Assembly: GCA_011800155.1 (NCBI GenBank)
Contig: CM022370.1
Coordinates: 3,348,001-3,412,000, forward strand
DNA: 64,000 nucleotides
Source: Flammulina velutipes
Taxonomy: Eukaryota > Basidiomycota > Agaricomycetes > Agaricales > Physalacriaceae
Reading direction: 5' to 3'
Shown: piece by piece, positions 22,501-32,593 of the stretch
Layout of the letters: every line of letters starts with the position of its first letter
Position numbering within the stretch: the first letter of the stretch is position 1
Made by a program: the position numbers and the translations under genes
The notes under the pieces: model-generated
Databases searched by the model: none
What the model was told of the DNA's origin: nothing
The model's input: only the letters and a program-made list of their open reading frames with translations

Positions 22501-23757
22501 AAGGGTGAACCTATCACCGCCCCCATTGACGATGACGACTTTACTGTGGATGGTATCAGTCGCGCCATCATCTAGGTAGGCTAACATTGCGTTGCAAATC
22601 ATCACTTCATGCCTTGCTAGCTTGAATCACGCCACATTCGGCAAGTTTGAGGATCAGAACGAAGTATGTGTTTTGATCTTTCTGTGAACAGCTTGTTGAC
22701 AAGGAAACTATAGGCGGGTTACAGGTTGCGCCTCAGCAACTTACTCTTATCAGTATAATTGCCAAATTTTTGGGACAGTGTTCGCGCAAAGCTCTGGCCC
22801 AATGTTGCACTTGCTGGCCCTGCGACATGGTGAGGGCAGCTGCAAGCACAATGAGCTTGGATGACGAGAGGCTTGACGTGTTTACTGAGCGAGGTCTGTC
22901 TTGTTTACTTGGGACGGCTGTTCACTAACTGGATTCAGGATGATGTCTACGTCGTTCAGATGGTGATATTGACCACACAATTGTTGACTCTGCACATGTT
23001 GGTCATACAAATCAAGTGGAGCACAGATCTCGCTTGTGCTCACCTAGTGTTTCATGCTCTGAGATCCTAATGGTTGGCCACTGTCATCGCTAATATTCGT
23101 CATCAGTGTTCATGAAAACACCACACTCAATTGAGCTCACGTAAAGGACGTTTTGTTGGTGATCATATTGGCATATAAACCACGGTGCGTCTCTAGCCCT
23201 TCAGCCCCCTCAACGGCAACACATCGAACATAGGTCATATTCGAGTCAAAGTACGGGTCTCGCGGGTAACACCATCATCATGTAAGGATCTATCTTTTTG
23301 TGTTTTCTTCCGATGATAATGGGTTTTTTGTAGCTTCGACGGCGACTGGGATCCACATGCTAATTCACATCGCTTTGCCGCAGAGCTATATGTCAATTGA
23401 AAAGTATCTGCGGCCAGGCCCTTGTGCTCCACTCTTTCAGGACAGGACCAACCACACTAGATCAACGGGCATCTTCAAATGTACGGCATTGGTCATAATT
23501 GACTAGAACCCAAATGGTGATGGCGCTACTTTCCCGCCGATGTCCATGTCTCATGAATCTATAGGAATTACGGGCTAGCGCACTAATACATTAATATTCA
23601 GTTTTCCCTCCCACGGCTACACCTGTTATCGGTTGGCACGGAACCTTGACGTATTTATTTAAGGCTCTCAGCTAGAGGGAAATGGGACCAACGTCTTGTC
23701 TGTTCCTCCACCTCATCTTGTTCATTCTGAAGTCGACAAAATACTGCTGCTAGCACC
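19591..23757. other. 4.2 kb gene desert
   Basis: No gene could be supported. The best frame is 20569-20886 (105 codons from a real ATG, MSNKIHYLED), with no recognised domain. Another protein-like stretch near 20045-20290 contains GHNIFDSIKTGRIDSHNH but has no clear start or partner exon. Small fragments at 22480-22560 and 22861-23070 are also unexplained. The composition and short broken frames suggest decayed sequence, probably several old gene or transposon remnants. Confidence 0.5.
21460..21498. repeat. Seven-base tandem repeat, about 5.5 copies
   Basis: Units cgttcaa, cgttcaa, cgttcag, cgctcag, cgttcaa and a partial cgtt follow each other. The variation between units is transition-only. 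It lies in the gene desert and has no visible function. Confidence 0.9.
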
Positions 23758-25426
23758 ATGTCGTTCTCAGTACGGGAAGCGCTGGAAAGTCGATGTGTTA
23801 TTGAAAGCGAGACCTCTGCTGGTATCGGACATATGGAAGCAGCAGACGACCTGTTCGAAGAGTCTGAGGTCGTCAACGATTATCTCACCTTCCGCCATAT
23901 GGCAACGGATATGGTGTCCGACCGCGATTTCTCTCATGTTCGTCGTTATGCAGCACAGAGTGTTGCCACGTCTACGGCTCGAGATTATCACTGGTGAGTT
24001 CTCTAATTTTTTGTATTCTTGCCAGCTAGTGCTTATTCCCTCAATTTCCCGAAGCCTCGCCCTTCAATATGTCGCCTTTTGTCACGCAAAAGGCTGGTGC
24101 CCCGTCAATACCGCGCCATGGTATTTGGAAACCTATGACACAGAAACCGACTACATGATTATTGCATGGATTATGGACATGTATGTATCTTTCTACCTCA
24201 AAGTAATACACTAACTGTCTTGTAGATGTGATTATCATGATATGAATAATAATCCTCGCAAGAAAGGCTCGGTGCCGTGCACGTCAGGCCATGCATCCAA
24301 GATGCGGTGCGCCGTAACTATGTTCTATGCGCACGAGGGACGAAGAGGTAAGGAAAGTTGGCATGCAAATGACTGTACAGGCAATCCTGGAATATCCTAC
24401 ACTCTGTCTTCGTACCTTCGAGGTCTTCGTAGACGAAAGGTTTGTCTTTCCTTTGTTACAGATCATAATGCATCGGTTCTTACGCACTTCAGGTCCAGAT
24501 TTATGGCGAAATACCGACAAGTGCTCGAGCGATATCAGCTGTAATGAAAACTCGCCGCTTTTCTTCATTTGAAACACTCATACACTCATTCAGGATATTA
24601 TGAAGCGCCTCTTTCGATTTAACACTGAACTCATGCAGCACCCGAATCCAAAGGACTGGGCAACAACCGACGTTAGAATCATGTTGCAGGCCATCATGAC
24701 GTTGGCGTTCATTTGTTTTCTTCGTATTGACGAGGTTCTTACGCTTCAAGTGCATGAAGTAGAGATGCACTATGACAACGAAAGGCAGAATTGGTATATG
24801 GTGGTTACGTTGCATCATCGAAAGACTAAGCAGGATGGTGGTACGTGTCACTATCTTCCTCCGTGCATGTCATATGGAAATATTCAGCAGATGTAAAGCC
24901 CTTCGTCATATACCTCCTACCCGCAGACAAGGCACATATCTGTCCCGTCCGATGGCTGGCAAAATGGATCGCCACCAGTAAAATAAAGCGAGGCTTCCTC
25001 TTTCCCAAATTGACAAGTAGCCTTGAAGTCATTCAAGATAAGGTGACAGAGCATCTGGTATATCTTCATTTACTGGTGTCTTCTTATCGTCCTGAATGCT
25101 CTTGACAGCCCGCTGAGGAGTGCATCCTGTTCTTTCGATGCCTTCTGATGGACATTGGAATTGACGATATATTTGCATACGCTGGCCACTCCTTCCGTCG
25201 TGGTGGAGTGCAATATTGCTCCTCATTCCTCTGCTGGACGCTGCGGCAAATCTGCCTTTGGGGAGGGTGGTCAGAAACCTTCACACCACGGACTGTATTC
25301 AAATACCTTGTCTCCTGGAATGATGACAATAGTGACACACGGGCAGTATTCTTTGACGTAGATCGCTCAGTGCCTGGATATTGTCGAACTTGTGGGCGCG
25401 GTAACATAGTTGTAAGTAATCAATGA
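23758..25426 (+). CDS. Tyrosine recombinase (integrase-like), copy 2
   Basis: Seven exons (23758-23993, 24055-24180, 24226-24439, 24493-24540, 24594-24840, 24891-25057, 25109-25426) give 1356 nt, 451 residues. Exons 1, 2 and 4 have exactly the same lengths as those of the copy at 2284-3920; the others differ by multiples of three except the last. Catalytic features: Arg in FLRIDEVLTLQ, candidate Lys in HHRKTKQ, H-x-x-R in HSFRRGG, the LWGGWS box and Tyr in FKYLVSW. The central exon reads YVAFCHAKGWCPVN and MIIAWIM, matching the core-binding part of copy 1. The tail keeps a short CRTCGRG motif instead of the longer Cys/His tail of copy 1. Protein similarity is clear but far from identity, so these are old paralogues or separate insertions, not a recent duplication. 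No break was seen. Confidence 0.8.
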
Positions 25427-26039
25427 TAGAAGTATGGTCAAGTCAAGTGTGAACAGTGACAGAAAGAAAGTTAGCAACTTGTACCTACCAGTGTCCTTGA
25501 GCTCGGCAGCGCTCTTACTCCAAAAGAAGTTCGACATCATTATATCTATGAACATCTCATGTTTTAAAGCTCATCTATATGTAGTCATGCATTCATCTTC
25601 ATAGAACAGCAAATCTTCGGTCTGTGCATTGTCGTGCGAAGGATGTCACAATTGACAGTCTAAACACAGCCAATGGGTCATGAGTTTCCTCAACTTGACA
25701 ATCCGCTCCAACAACAATTACAGTAGGTTATCGCTACCGAGCGCGAAGAAGGTGGCGTAAGGTGGCGTATGTGGCGCAGAGAGAATTCAGCCATATCCGT
25801 GATTCACCATTCAGTTGACATCGCCGTTACATTAGACGTAATACCCAAGCGCACATGTGGACCATGCCATTCAGTCAGAAAAGGAACGCATCAAGCTAGA
25901 GAACAAACCTTAAGTAACTTCGTGCTGCTAACGGAAACGTCAACCCTGGATTGGGAGTGGGGGGTGGGATCGGCAGTGTTCCCTATTTAAAGGCTAATGA
26001 TTACCTCTCACTCTTCTCCTCGCCTTTCTTTTCTTCACC
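25427..26039. other. Spacer between accessory and core regions
   Basis: About 600 bp without a supported gene. It contains a small imperfect duplication near 25750 (aaggtggcgt repeated, then a partial unit) and, at its right end, pyrimidine-rich sequence typical of a fungal promoter. The change from pseudogene-rich to gene-dense sequence happens here. Confidence 0.5.
25984..25991 (+). promoter_or_regulatory. Possible TATA-like element upstream of the NIPA gene
   Basis: The string tatttaaa is followed by a C/T-rich stretch of about 45 bases and an ATG at 26040. If transcription starts here, the region up to the preferred start codon at 26824 would be a long, intron-containing 5' leader. This is inference from sequence only. 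Confidence 0.3.
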
Positions 26040-26823
26040 ATGGCCATGCCCACTCTCACTTTATCTCTATCCATCACTTCGACCACTTCGACCACTGCAG
26101 CCACAACGACCGCTAGCAGCAGTGACCAAGGGTATGTCGTCTCAGATTCTTCTATGTCCTTTCTTGCTCGTGCGCGTCGCGTCGCGTCTTGCGGCCTCTT
26201 CCAATCTTGTTGTGTCTGCCTTTATGTTCTTTCGTCCTTTCTTTCGCTTCCGACACGTCGAATTGGTTCGTTGCCGCGTGCTTTGGTTCTCCCAACCTGT
26301 CCCGCTCCCCGCCGTCTCGCAGCGAGCGCCCTCCATGTTTCCTTCGTTTCCTTTGGTTAACCCTGTTTATTTATTTTTATTTTTTCCTTTTCTTATGTTA
26401 TGTGCCTACGCTCCCAGACCCCAGACCCTGCACAGCCTCCCAGACCCTTGGGCCCGGAGGCACGTCACCATTCCACGTGGCTCCGCCGGCGCCTCGAAAC
26501 GCATGTTTGTTGGGGAGAAAGATACGTCTCTTACGGAGTTGCATGAGAACTGAAGGATCGATGGGTGCGGTTGGGGGTGAAGACGGCTCGCCGGTCTATT
26601 CAAAAAATAAGAAAGATATAGCATTAGGGCATCGACTAGCTTCAAGAGGTAGTAGTGATTTTACAACGCCCGATTTACTGTGCACACGGAAGTTGTCCTC
26701 CGGGTTGTTGAAGAGACCCTGATATTGTGGACCGGCGGTTGCCAGGAAAGGCAATCTGGATTCTGGCAGACCTGGAGTGAACCCTTGCAGAGCCCTTGTA
26801 TAACAACGACCACCAACCATCGA

Positions 26824-29589
26824 ATGCCCTCTGCATCGGCCAGCATAACGTCGGCGGCAGCCTCGGCGACAACCACAGCGGCTGGAACGACGTCTGGCAA
26901 TGGAAACCTCAAGGTCGACCCACACCTCTTTCACTCGGCGAATTTCATCACTTACTTGGCTCTAAGATCGTGGGCATTATCCTGGCCGTAGTCAGTGGAT
27001 TACTTATAGGCTCGAGCTTCGTCTTGAAGAAGAAAGGCTTGTTGCGCTCGCAGGCGGGCGGACCAGCTGGAGAAGGCGTTGCATACCTTAAATCGGTGCG
27101 TCATGATACTATTCTTTAGAATCTTATGCTGAATTTTGTCAGATCCTATGGTGGGCGGGTATGACAAGTACGTTTCCCCGTCGATAGATTCACTAGGAAG
27201 CTCACCATTCTGACCCAGTGATGATTCTCGGCGAACTATGCAATTCTGCAGGTGCGTGGTGCCACATTCCCATTCATTCGTCTTTCATTTACCTTCATCC
27301 AGCCTACGCCTTTGTGGAGGCTATCGTCGTCGTCCGTCATCTCCATTTTACACTGCTCAAGTCATAATAAAGAAACCCCTTACAGACACCCCTCGGTGCA
27401 TTGTCTGTGGTGGTCTGCGCAATATTATCTTCTATTTTCCTCAAGGAGACGCTCTCACTATTTGGCTGGCTTGGTTGCGCACTATGCATAGTAAGTTATT
27501 TTGTCTTTCTAGATGGCATTACTGATGTATCGCAGCTTGGCTCGGTGATTATTGCCCTCAACGGTGGCTACAGTTCCCCTCCTGCATTATTGGGGTCTCA
27601 TATTCATAAATCCTCCAGGTCCCAAGGAAGACACCGTTGGCCAAATCCGGGAGTTTCAAAAACTCTTTCTCGCTCCAGGCTTCCTGGCGTATATATCTGT
27701 GCTCATAGCGATCTCGCTCGTTATAATCTTCTACTTCGCTCCCAAGTTCGTCTTTTTGTTTCCCTTTCCTTTTTTGTATCTAAACAAGGTCAAGGTATGG
27801 CACAAAGAGCATGCTTTGGTACATCGCTGTGTGCAGTATGATTGGCGGGATCAGTGTCAGCGTTACAACTGGTCTCGGAGCTGCCATTGTTACCACCGCA
27901 AAAGGAGATAATCAGTTCAAACACTGGTTCATGTATTTCTTGATGGTGTTTGTTGTCTTAACTCTGCGTACGTGGGCTGTTCATGTATACGGCGATCACT
28001 AATTTGTGACGCCTTCTAGTCACTGAAGTGTTTTACTTGAACAAAGCGCTGGCGCTGTTCAATACTGGTAAGCACTACATTCAAATTCGGAATCATAAAA
28101 CTGACCGCTTTCATAGCTATGGGTATGTTCCAAATTTTGAGATGGCTCTATGCAATGCTCATGATTTCCAGTCACTCCTACATATTATGTGATCTGTCAG
28201 TCTGCTATCACCCTTTCTTCTATTGTTATCTGACGCCCTCTATAGTCACCTTCTTTTCGATGGTAACAACAATTGTGTGTAGCATCCAGATTACACGCTC
28301 CTTGAGATGTATTGATGATTTTCTAGGTTCTATTCCAAGGTCTTGACTCGACAGTCTCCGAAATTATCACGATAGTCATGGGATTCCTCGTTATCTGCCT
28401 CGGCATAACCATCCTACAGCTATCCAAGATCGACCCAACCTCGCTCACAAAGTTGGATAGACGCTCAACGCTATTGCTACAGGCCGCGAGATCAAAACCA
28501 GAGGACTCAGAGGACCCGGAGAAGAATATGCTCAATGAGGAGGATCCTGGCATGGACACCCTACGGGGCTCTTTTGGGGCTGTGGGAAGCATCATCCGCG
28601 CTCGACGAATGAGCCAAAGCAGCCGTAATTCGGCTCTGAGGACGCGGCCCCCAGGTGCTGCTGCGCCTTACGATTCTACGCGGAACTACTGGCCTGACGC
28701 TCCGGAAACGAATGGAGCTGAAGCATTGGACCGCCTATCAGGTGTCAAACGGCATCAACTTTACGACGCGCCAGTTCCGCGCATGAGCACTGGCGGCGAG
28801 TCTTACGTTTCTGACGCTGGTGCGACACGAGGGGATGACATGTCTTCGGTGAGGGCAGCCTCTGTGGTCAGCTCCCTACATGGTCCAACGAAGAAGCCGA
28901 CCATCAAATTCGACAACACGGACTTGGTGCATCAGTATCATCCTACCGGACAAGGGCAAGGTCGGGATGACAAGTCTGCATTGCACGAGCATCGGTTGGC
29001 GCTTGGCAACCCAGGACTAGTCATGCCCGGTGGCGGCACAGGAAATGGCTACCCTCCAATACCACCAATACCTCCAATCAACACGACTACTTTCCCTGCA
29101 ATACAAACCCCGTCCAATAACAACTCCACACCCGAGTTCGACCTACTAGTTGATTCTCCCGTGACCGATGGTGGTAGTCTAGCAGGAGGAATAACGATAC
29201 CGCGTGGGATGGAATTGGAGCACGCAGTACAAAGTGCGCCACCGACGCTTGCTCAAAGATTTGTGCGCGTGCCTGCGCGCGCGGACTCTAGAGAGATTTT
29301 CTCGCAGCAGAGTCCGGAATCTACAACAAGCACTTCTACGCTGTTGACGTTCCCTAGTGTGACAGATTCGGGTAGGAGTTGGGGTGCGGCTGACGAGCAT
29401 GGGAAGCGGGACAAGTCGAAGGAGAGGGGGCGGACATCTAAAAGATATCCGAGGGGCGCTGGGGACGATGATAGGGAGGAGAGTGAAAGCCTGTGGCAGC
29501 GAGAAGGCGATAGTGATGACTCTGTGACGACATCTCGAGGAGGGATTCGGCTTGTACAGCCTACCTCGGGAGATAATGACCGGTTCTAG
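26824..29589 (+). CDS. NIPA-family magnesium transporter
   Basis: A multi-exon membrane protein of the DMT/NIPA family, which carries Mg2+ across membranes. I start at the ATG at 26824 because its exon (26824-26913) splices in frame through a 53 bp intron to IVGIILAVVSGLLIGSS (26967). The conserved order follows: SFVLKKKGLL, LWWAGM, ILGELCNSAAYAF, VTPLGALSVVVCAILSS, KETLSLFGWLGC, VIIALNGP, IGGISVSVTTGLGAAI, FYLNKALALFNTA, VTPTYYVIFTFFSM and FQGLDSTVSEIITIVMGF, giving about nine membrane segments. The last exon adds a long hydrophilic Ser/Pro/Arg-rich tail of about 350 residues, as in other fungal members, presumably cytosolic. An alternative 5' exon at 26040-26131 (Ser/Thr-rich) could not be joined in frame. 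Confidence 0.85.
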
Positions 29590-30351
29590 AATTTATTTCA
29601 TGGATGTTCTATATGTACGACGGCGTGGTGTATCTTTGTTCTTCTACTTTGTTTTCGGGATACGGACGCGTAAGACTAGTACTTATTACAATATATACCG
29701 AAACGTGTAGTGGAGTGATGACGATTTGGTTCTAATGCTGCTGGTTTGGCTGTGGCGTAAGATGAGGTATAATCCTGTGTTCCTCTATTCTGTTCTTCGT
29801 CGTGTTACGCCATCCTCCATCCCATTTCTAATAGATCCTCCCACTCCTCTAGTTTTTCTTCGACATCTCTAGCATTGTCTTGTAGCAAGACTTGTTGTTT
29901 GTGCTCGTATCGACGAATGATTATGCCGACGACGACAACAAAGCCCATCCATGCTTGTGTACCCGCAGACATTTAGCACGATGGTTATGCGTGTTTGGGG
30001 TGCAGTTTGCGGCTTTGCTGGTGGGTGAGGGTAGACGATAATGCTGACTGATTCGAATATCCAAGAGTAGGATTTATATCCTAACCCATGAGGACAGCAG
30101 CGGCGGGCATCTGTCGTGAACGAAGAAAAGATCCCGACTCGCAGTCCGAACTTTTCATATCGGAGTGTTTCCGTGGGCGGGGATCCTCGATCAATCAGCT
30201 GGAATGTGTGTGCGGTAACAAATTTCAGATATGGGTAATACAAAGAGGGAGCGTGTGTAAAGGAAGGGCCCTATAAAACAATGACAGATGAATACAGTAG
30301 CAAAATAAGATGATAGTACATAGCACGTATGAAACCCAAGAAAACCCGGAT
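29590..30351. other. Convergent 3' spacer
   Basis: About 760 bp between the convergent NIPA and YPT35-like genes. It should hold both 3' UTRs. No further gene, RNA or repeat was recognised. Confidence 0.5.
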
Positions 30352-31080
30352 TCAATCCATAACCCATGTCCTGACGGCTTTGCAGCCACCGATATCTGGA
30401 TGGAGAAGGATAGACGAAAGCCAATGCTGGAGCAATATCCTCCTTCGATCGAGAAAGGCTGGTCTGTATCGTGCCAGCGGAGCTTTGGGGGGTAGCTCTG
30501 GTACGAAGCTCTGCTGGTGCTGCGGCAGACTATGCCTGAGCGCCCTATCGAGGTCTTCAAAGTCAGAATAGCGCTTGTGCGCGTGGATGTTAGTGCCTTC
30601 TTTGGTTTTGATAACACAATCGTAAACGACGTAGGCGGTCCCGCCGTCGCCGACGCTGGTCCAGCCTGAGATGTGGACGTCCCTAGCAAAGGTATGGGAT
30701 TCGCCGACGTTGTCTGCTAGCCATATAGATTCGCGAGAGAATACGGAGGGTGCATAGTCGGGTTCGGCGACACGGGGTTTGGATCGTATGCCGTGTCGCT
30801 GTGGGGAGTAATCGTCATCGATATCCTTTGGGATCTGAGCGGGAAACGGAAAGAGGGAAAATAGAGGGCGCACCTCACAGATATCATCGTACAACCGAGA
30901 TTCTTCCTCGATATCAATTTTGTTGGGTATGATCTCGAGACGGTTCTTCGTATGTGCAAAGGGATGTGCCATGGTTGGCGTCACGGGGCCAGGGGAGTCC
31001 AAGGTATCGGACATTATAGACGTCGTCGGTGTATCTGGACCAACCGTTGACGTCGAGGACGTCTGTCTTCTCGTCGTCAT
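30352..31080 (-). CDS. PX-domain protein, YPT35-like
   Basis: A single-exon frame of 242 residues from the ATG at 31080. The N-terminal half is Ser/Thr/Pro-rich and disordered. The C-terminal 110 residues form a PX domain: FARDVHISGWTSVGDGG, YVVYDCVIKT, then HKRYSDFEDLDRAL (the R-Y-S-D-F phosphoinositide-binding box), LPPKAPLARYRP (Pro-rich loop) and LDRRRILLQHWLSSIL. PX domains bind PI3P on endosomes. The layout with PX at the extreme C-terminus matches yeast Ypt35, an endosome/vacuole adaptor that recruits Vps13. The gene is divergent from glyoxalase I, with 103 bp between start codons, so they likely share a promoter. The function is inferred from family likeness. Confidence 0.75.
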   Translation of the reverse strand: MTTRRQTSSTSTVGPDTPTTSIMSDTLDSPGPVTPTMAHPFAHTKNRLEIIPNKIDIEEESRLYDDICEVRPLFSLFPFPAQIPKDIDDDYSPQRHGIRSKPRVAEPDYAPSVFSRESIWLADNVGESHTFARDVHISGWTSVGDGGTAYVVYDCVIKTKEGTNIHAHKRYSDFEDLDRALRHSLPQHQQSFVPELPPKAPLARYRPAFLDRRRILLQHWLSSILLHPDIGGCKAVRTWVMD

Positions 31081-31120
31081 AATGGTCCTGGTGGTCGCTG
31101 ACAAAGTACGCTTCGGCGCG

Positions 31121-31127
31121 TATAAAA
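31121..31127 (+). promoter_or_regulatory. TATA box in the YPT35-GLO1 divergent promoter
   Basis: The string tataaaa lies 63 bp upstream of the glyoxalase ATG, inside a 103 bp divergent intergenic space. No comparable TATA is oriented toward the PX gene, so glyoxalase may be the inducible side. Confidence 0.5.
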
Positions 31128-31183
31128 GTTTTGATCTTGATCATTTGCGTCATTACATTGAAAGCTGATCTCCCACTCTCACC

Positions 31184-31921
31184 ATGCCTCGTACTTCTGA
31201 GACCGCTAGCTTCAAAGTAAGTGCTCCCCATGCACTACTACCTAATATCTCGTTTACCGATACCGCTCAAGTTCAATCACACGATGATCCGTGTGAAGGA
31301 TCCGAAAGCCTCTCTTCATTTCTACACGGAGGCAAGCCAATCAGTTCCCTTTCGTTCGCTCACAGCTAACTAATATCTTAGATCCTTGGCATGGATCTTC
31401 TATCTGGTACTTCCTCGAATTTATCCCGGCGAACTAAGGTCGATGAAGTCTCCAGAAAAACGCATGTCCGATTTCACCTTGTACTTCCTGGGCTTCGACC
31501 ACGATAACGGTACTTTGAGCGCTGAAGAAAAGGAACAGTCGCGTTTCTCTCGCGAAGGTACTTATCCCACCTATCCTTTTTCATTTCCATACATATACTC
31601 TCAAGGTGTCTTGGAGCTCACTCACAACCATGGCACGGAATCCGATCCCGACTTCCAAGGTTACGCGAGTGGCAACGCTGAACCCGGCCGTGGATTTGGT
31701 CACATTGCTATTACCGTGGACGACGTTGATAAGGCGTGCGAGCGCTTCGACAAACTGGGTGTTACCTTCAAGAAACGGCCCACTGATGGCAAGATGAGGC
31801 ATATTGCTTTTATCTTGGATCCAGATGGGTGAGTACTGAATGTTCACTGTTCTAATAGAACTGTGTTAATTAACCTTCTAGCTACTGGGTCGAAATTGTT
31901 CCGGGTACGATTAAACTTTAA
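31184..31921 (+). CDS. GLO1: Glyoxalase I (lactoylglutathione lyase)
   Basis: Six exons (31184-31216, 31272-31331, 31382-31406, 31456-31557, 31606-31828, 31882-31921) encode 160 residues, the normal size of a single-domain enzyme. It isomerises the methylglyoxal-glutathione hemithioacetal to S-lactoylglutathione in the cytosol. Metal ligand candidates are visible: His in FNHTMIRVKDP, Glu in VLELTHNHGTE, His in GRGFGHIAITVDD and Glu in YWVEIVPG. Further hallmarks are KASLHFYTEILGMDLL and HIAFILDPDGYW. Exon 2 ends in GAG followed by GCAAGC, so intron 2 appears to be a GC-AG intron with a good branch site (gctaac). The other introns are GT-AG, 48-55 bp. Confident identification. Confidence 0.93.
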
Positions 31922-32025
31922 GCATGTGGCGTAGTTAGGATGCAACATACGGATTCTTACGTAGTAAAATAACAAAACTGCCTTGCAAAGAACTATTGAA
32001 GTGGACATCAAAATGACGAAAACTG

Positions 32026-32029
32026 AAAA
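32026..32029 (-). terminator. RNA polymerase III terminator for the initiator tRNA
   Basis: On the minus strand a TTTT run lies 13 bases beyond the tRNA 3' end, followed by another T-run. T4 runs end Pol III transcripts. Confidence 0.55.
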
Positions 32030-32042
32030 GTCAACTCAAGAA

Positions 32043-32114
32043 TAGCAGCAACTTGTTTCGATCAAGTGACCTCGGGGTTATGGGCCCCGCGCGCTGCCAC
32101 TGCGCCATGCTGCT
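32043..32114 (-). tRNA. Initiator tRNA-Met (anticodon CAT)
   Basis: The 72-nt minus-strand sequence folds as a cloverleaf. The acceptor stem pairs AGCAGCA with TGCTGCT and carries discriminator A. The D stem is GCGC/GCGC. The anticodon stem CGGGG/CCCCG closes the loop CCCATAA. The T stem is ACTTG/CAAGT with loop ATCGAAA. The initiator marks are all present: an A1-U72 end pair, three G-C pairs next to the anticodon loop, and A at position 54 of the T loop in place of the usual TTC. No intron. It starts translation and is not an elongator Met tRNA. Confidence 0.95.
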
Positions 32115-32593
32115 AATTGTCATGGCTTATAGCTTGGGATTTAGGGCCTTTCTCATGGCTCGAAAAGGCACAAATCCAGCTCGCTCATAACTTACGCAAC
32201 AAAGGACTCGCATCTAAGCCAGGGAATACACGCCGCACGCCGCACAACCTGTGTAACTGTTGACATCAGGTGACCGCATCAGTGGCGCATTTTTTATCGC
32301 GCGATTCAGAAAAATAAACTCGAGCATGAAACGTTCGGAACGTGCGAGCTATTTTGCTAGGTGGCTATTAAATATTGAATCGTTGAGATGCAGTGGAGAT
32401 TCGTGTACATGTGCTGTTAATGCAGAAGACTTCACGTAGTGTTGCAGCTGTTGCTCGCTTGGTGCCCATATATTGGTCAATGTAAGTAATTAGTATCAAC
32501 AATGCCATAGAAATACATGTAATTATTTGCCGTTATGCATAGATAGAGAAGTGTGAATGTATAATGATAAATGCAAAGTAAAAGAGAAATCGA
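32115..32593. other. Spacer downstream of the Clp1-like gene
   Basis: It holds the internal-promoter tRNA's upstream flank and probably the 3' UTR of the Clp1-like gene. Nothing else recognised. Confidence 0.5.

Noticed and set aside
1..25500. Calling the island a Starship element
   Set aside because: Starships are defined by DUF3435 captains in Pezizomycotina; the recombinases here lack anything I can assign to that family, and no ends were found.
26040..26131. ATG at 26040 as the NIPA start
   Set aside because: The exon looks coding but no acceptor was found that joins it in frame to the conserved part; the ATG at 26824 splices cleanly.
31080..31104. Start of the PX protein at 31104
   Set aside because: That codon is TTG; the first in-frame ATG is at 31080.
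30717..31231. Extra genes antisense to or overlapping the YPT35-like gene
   Set aside because: These frames are shadows of the PX gene and its promoter.
31407..31455. Frameshift in glyoxalase I
   Set aside because: The apparent frame change is explained by a canonical 49 bp GT-AG intron that restores ILGMDLLSEKRMSDFTLYF.
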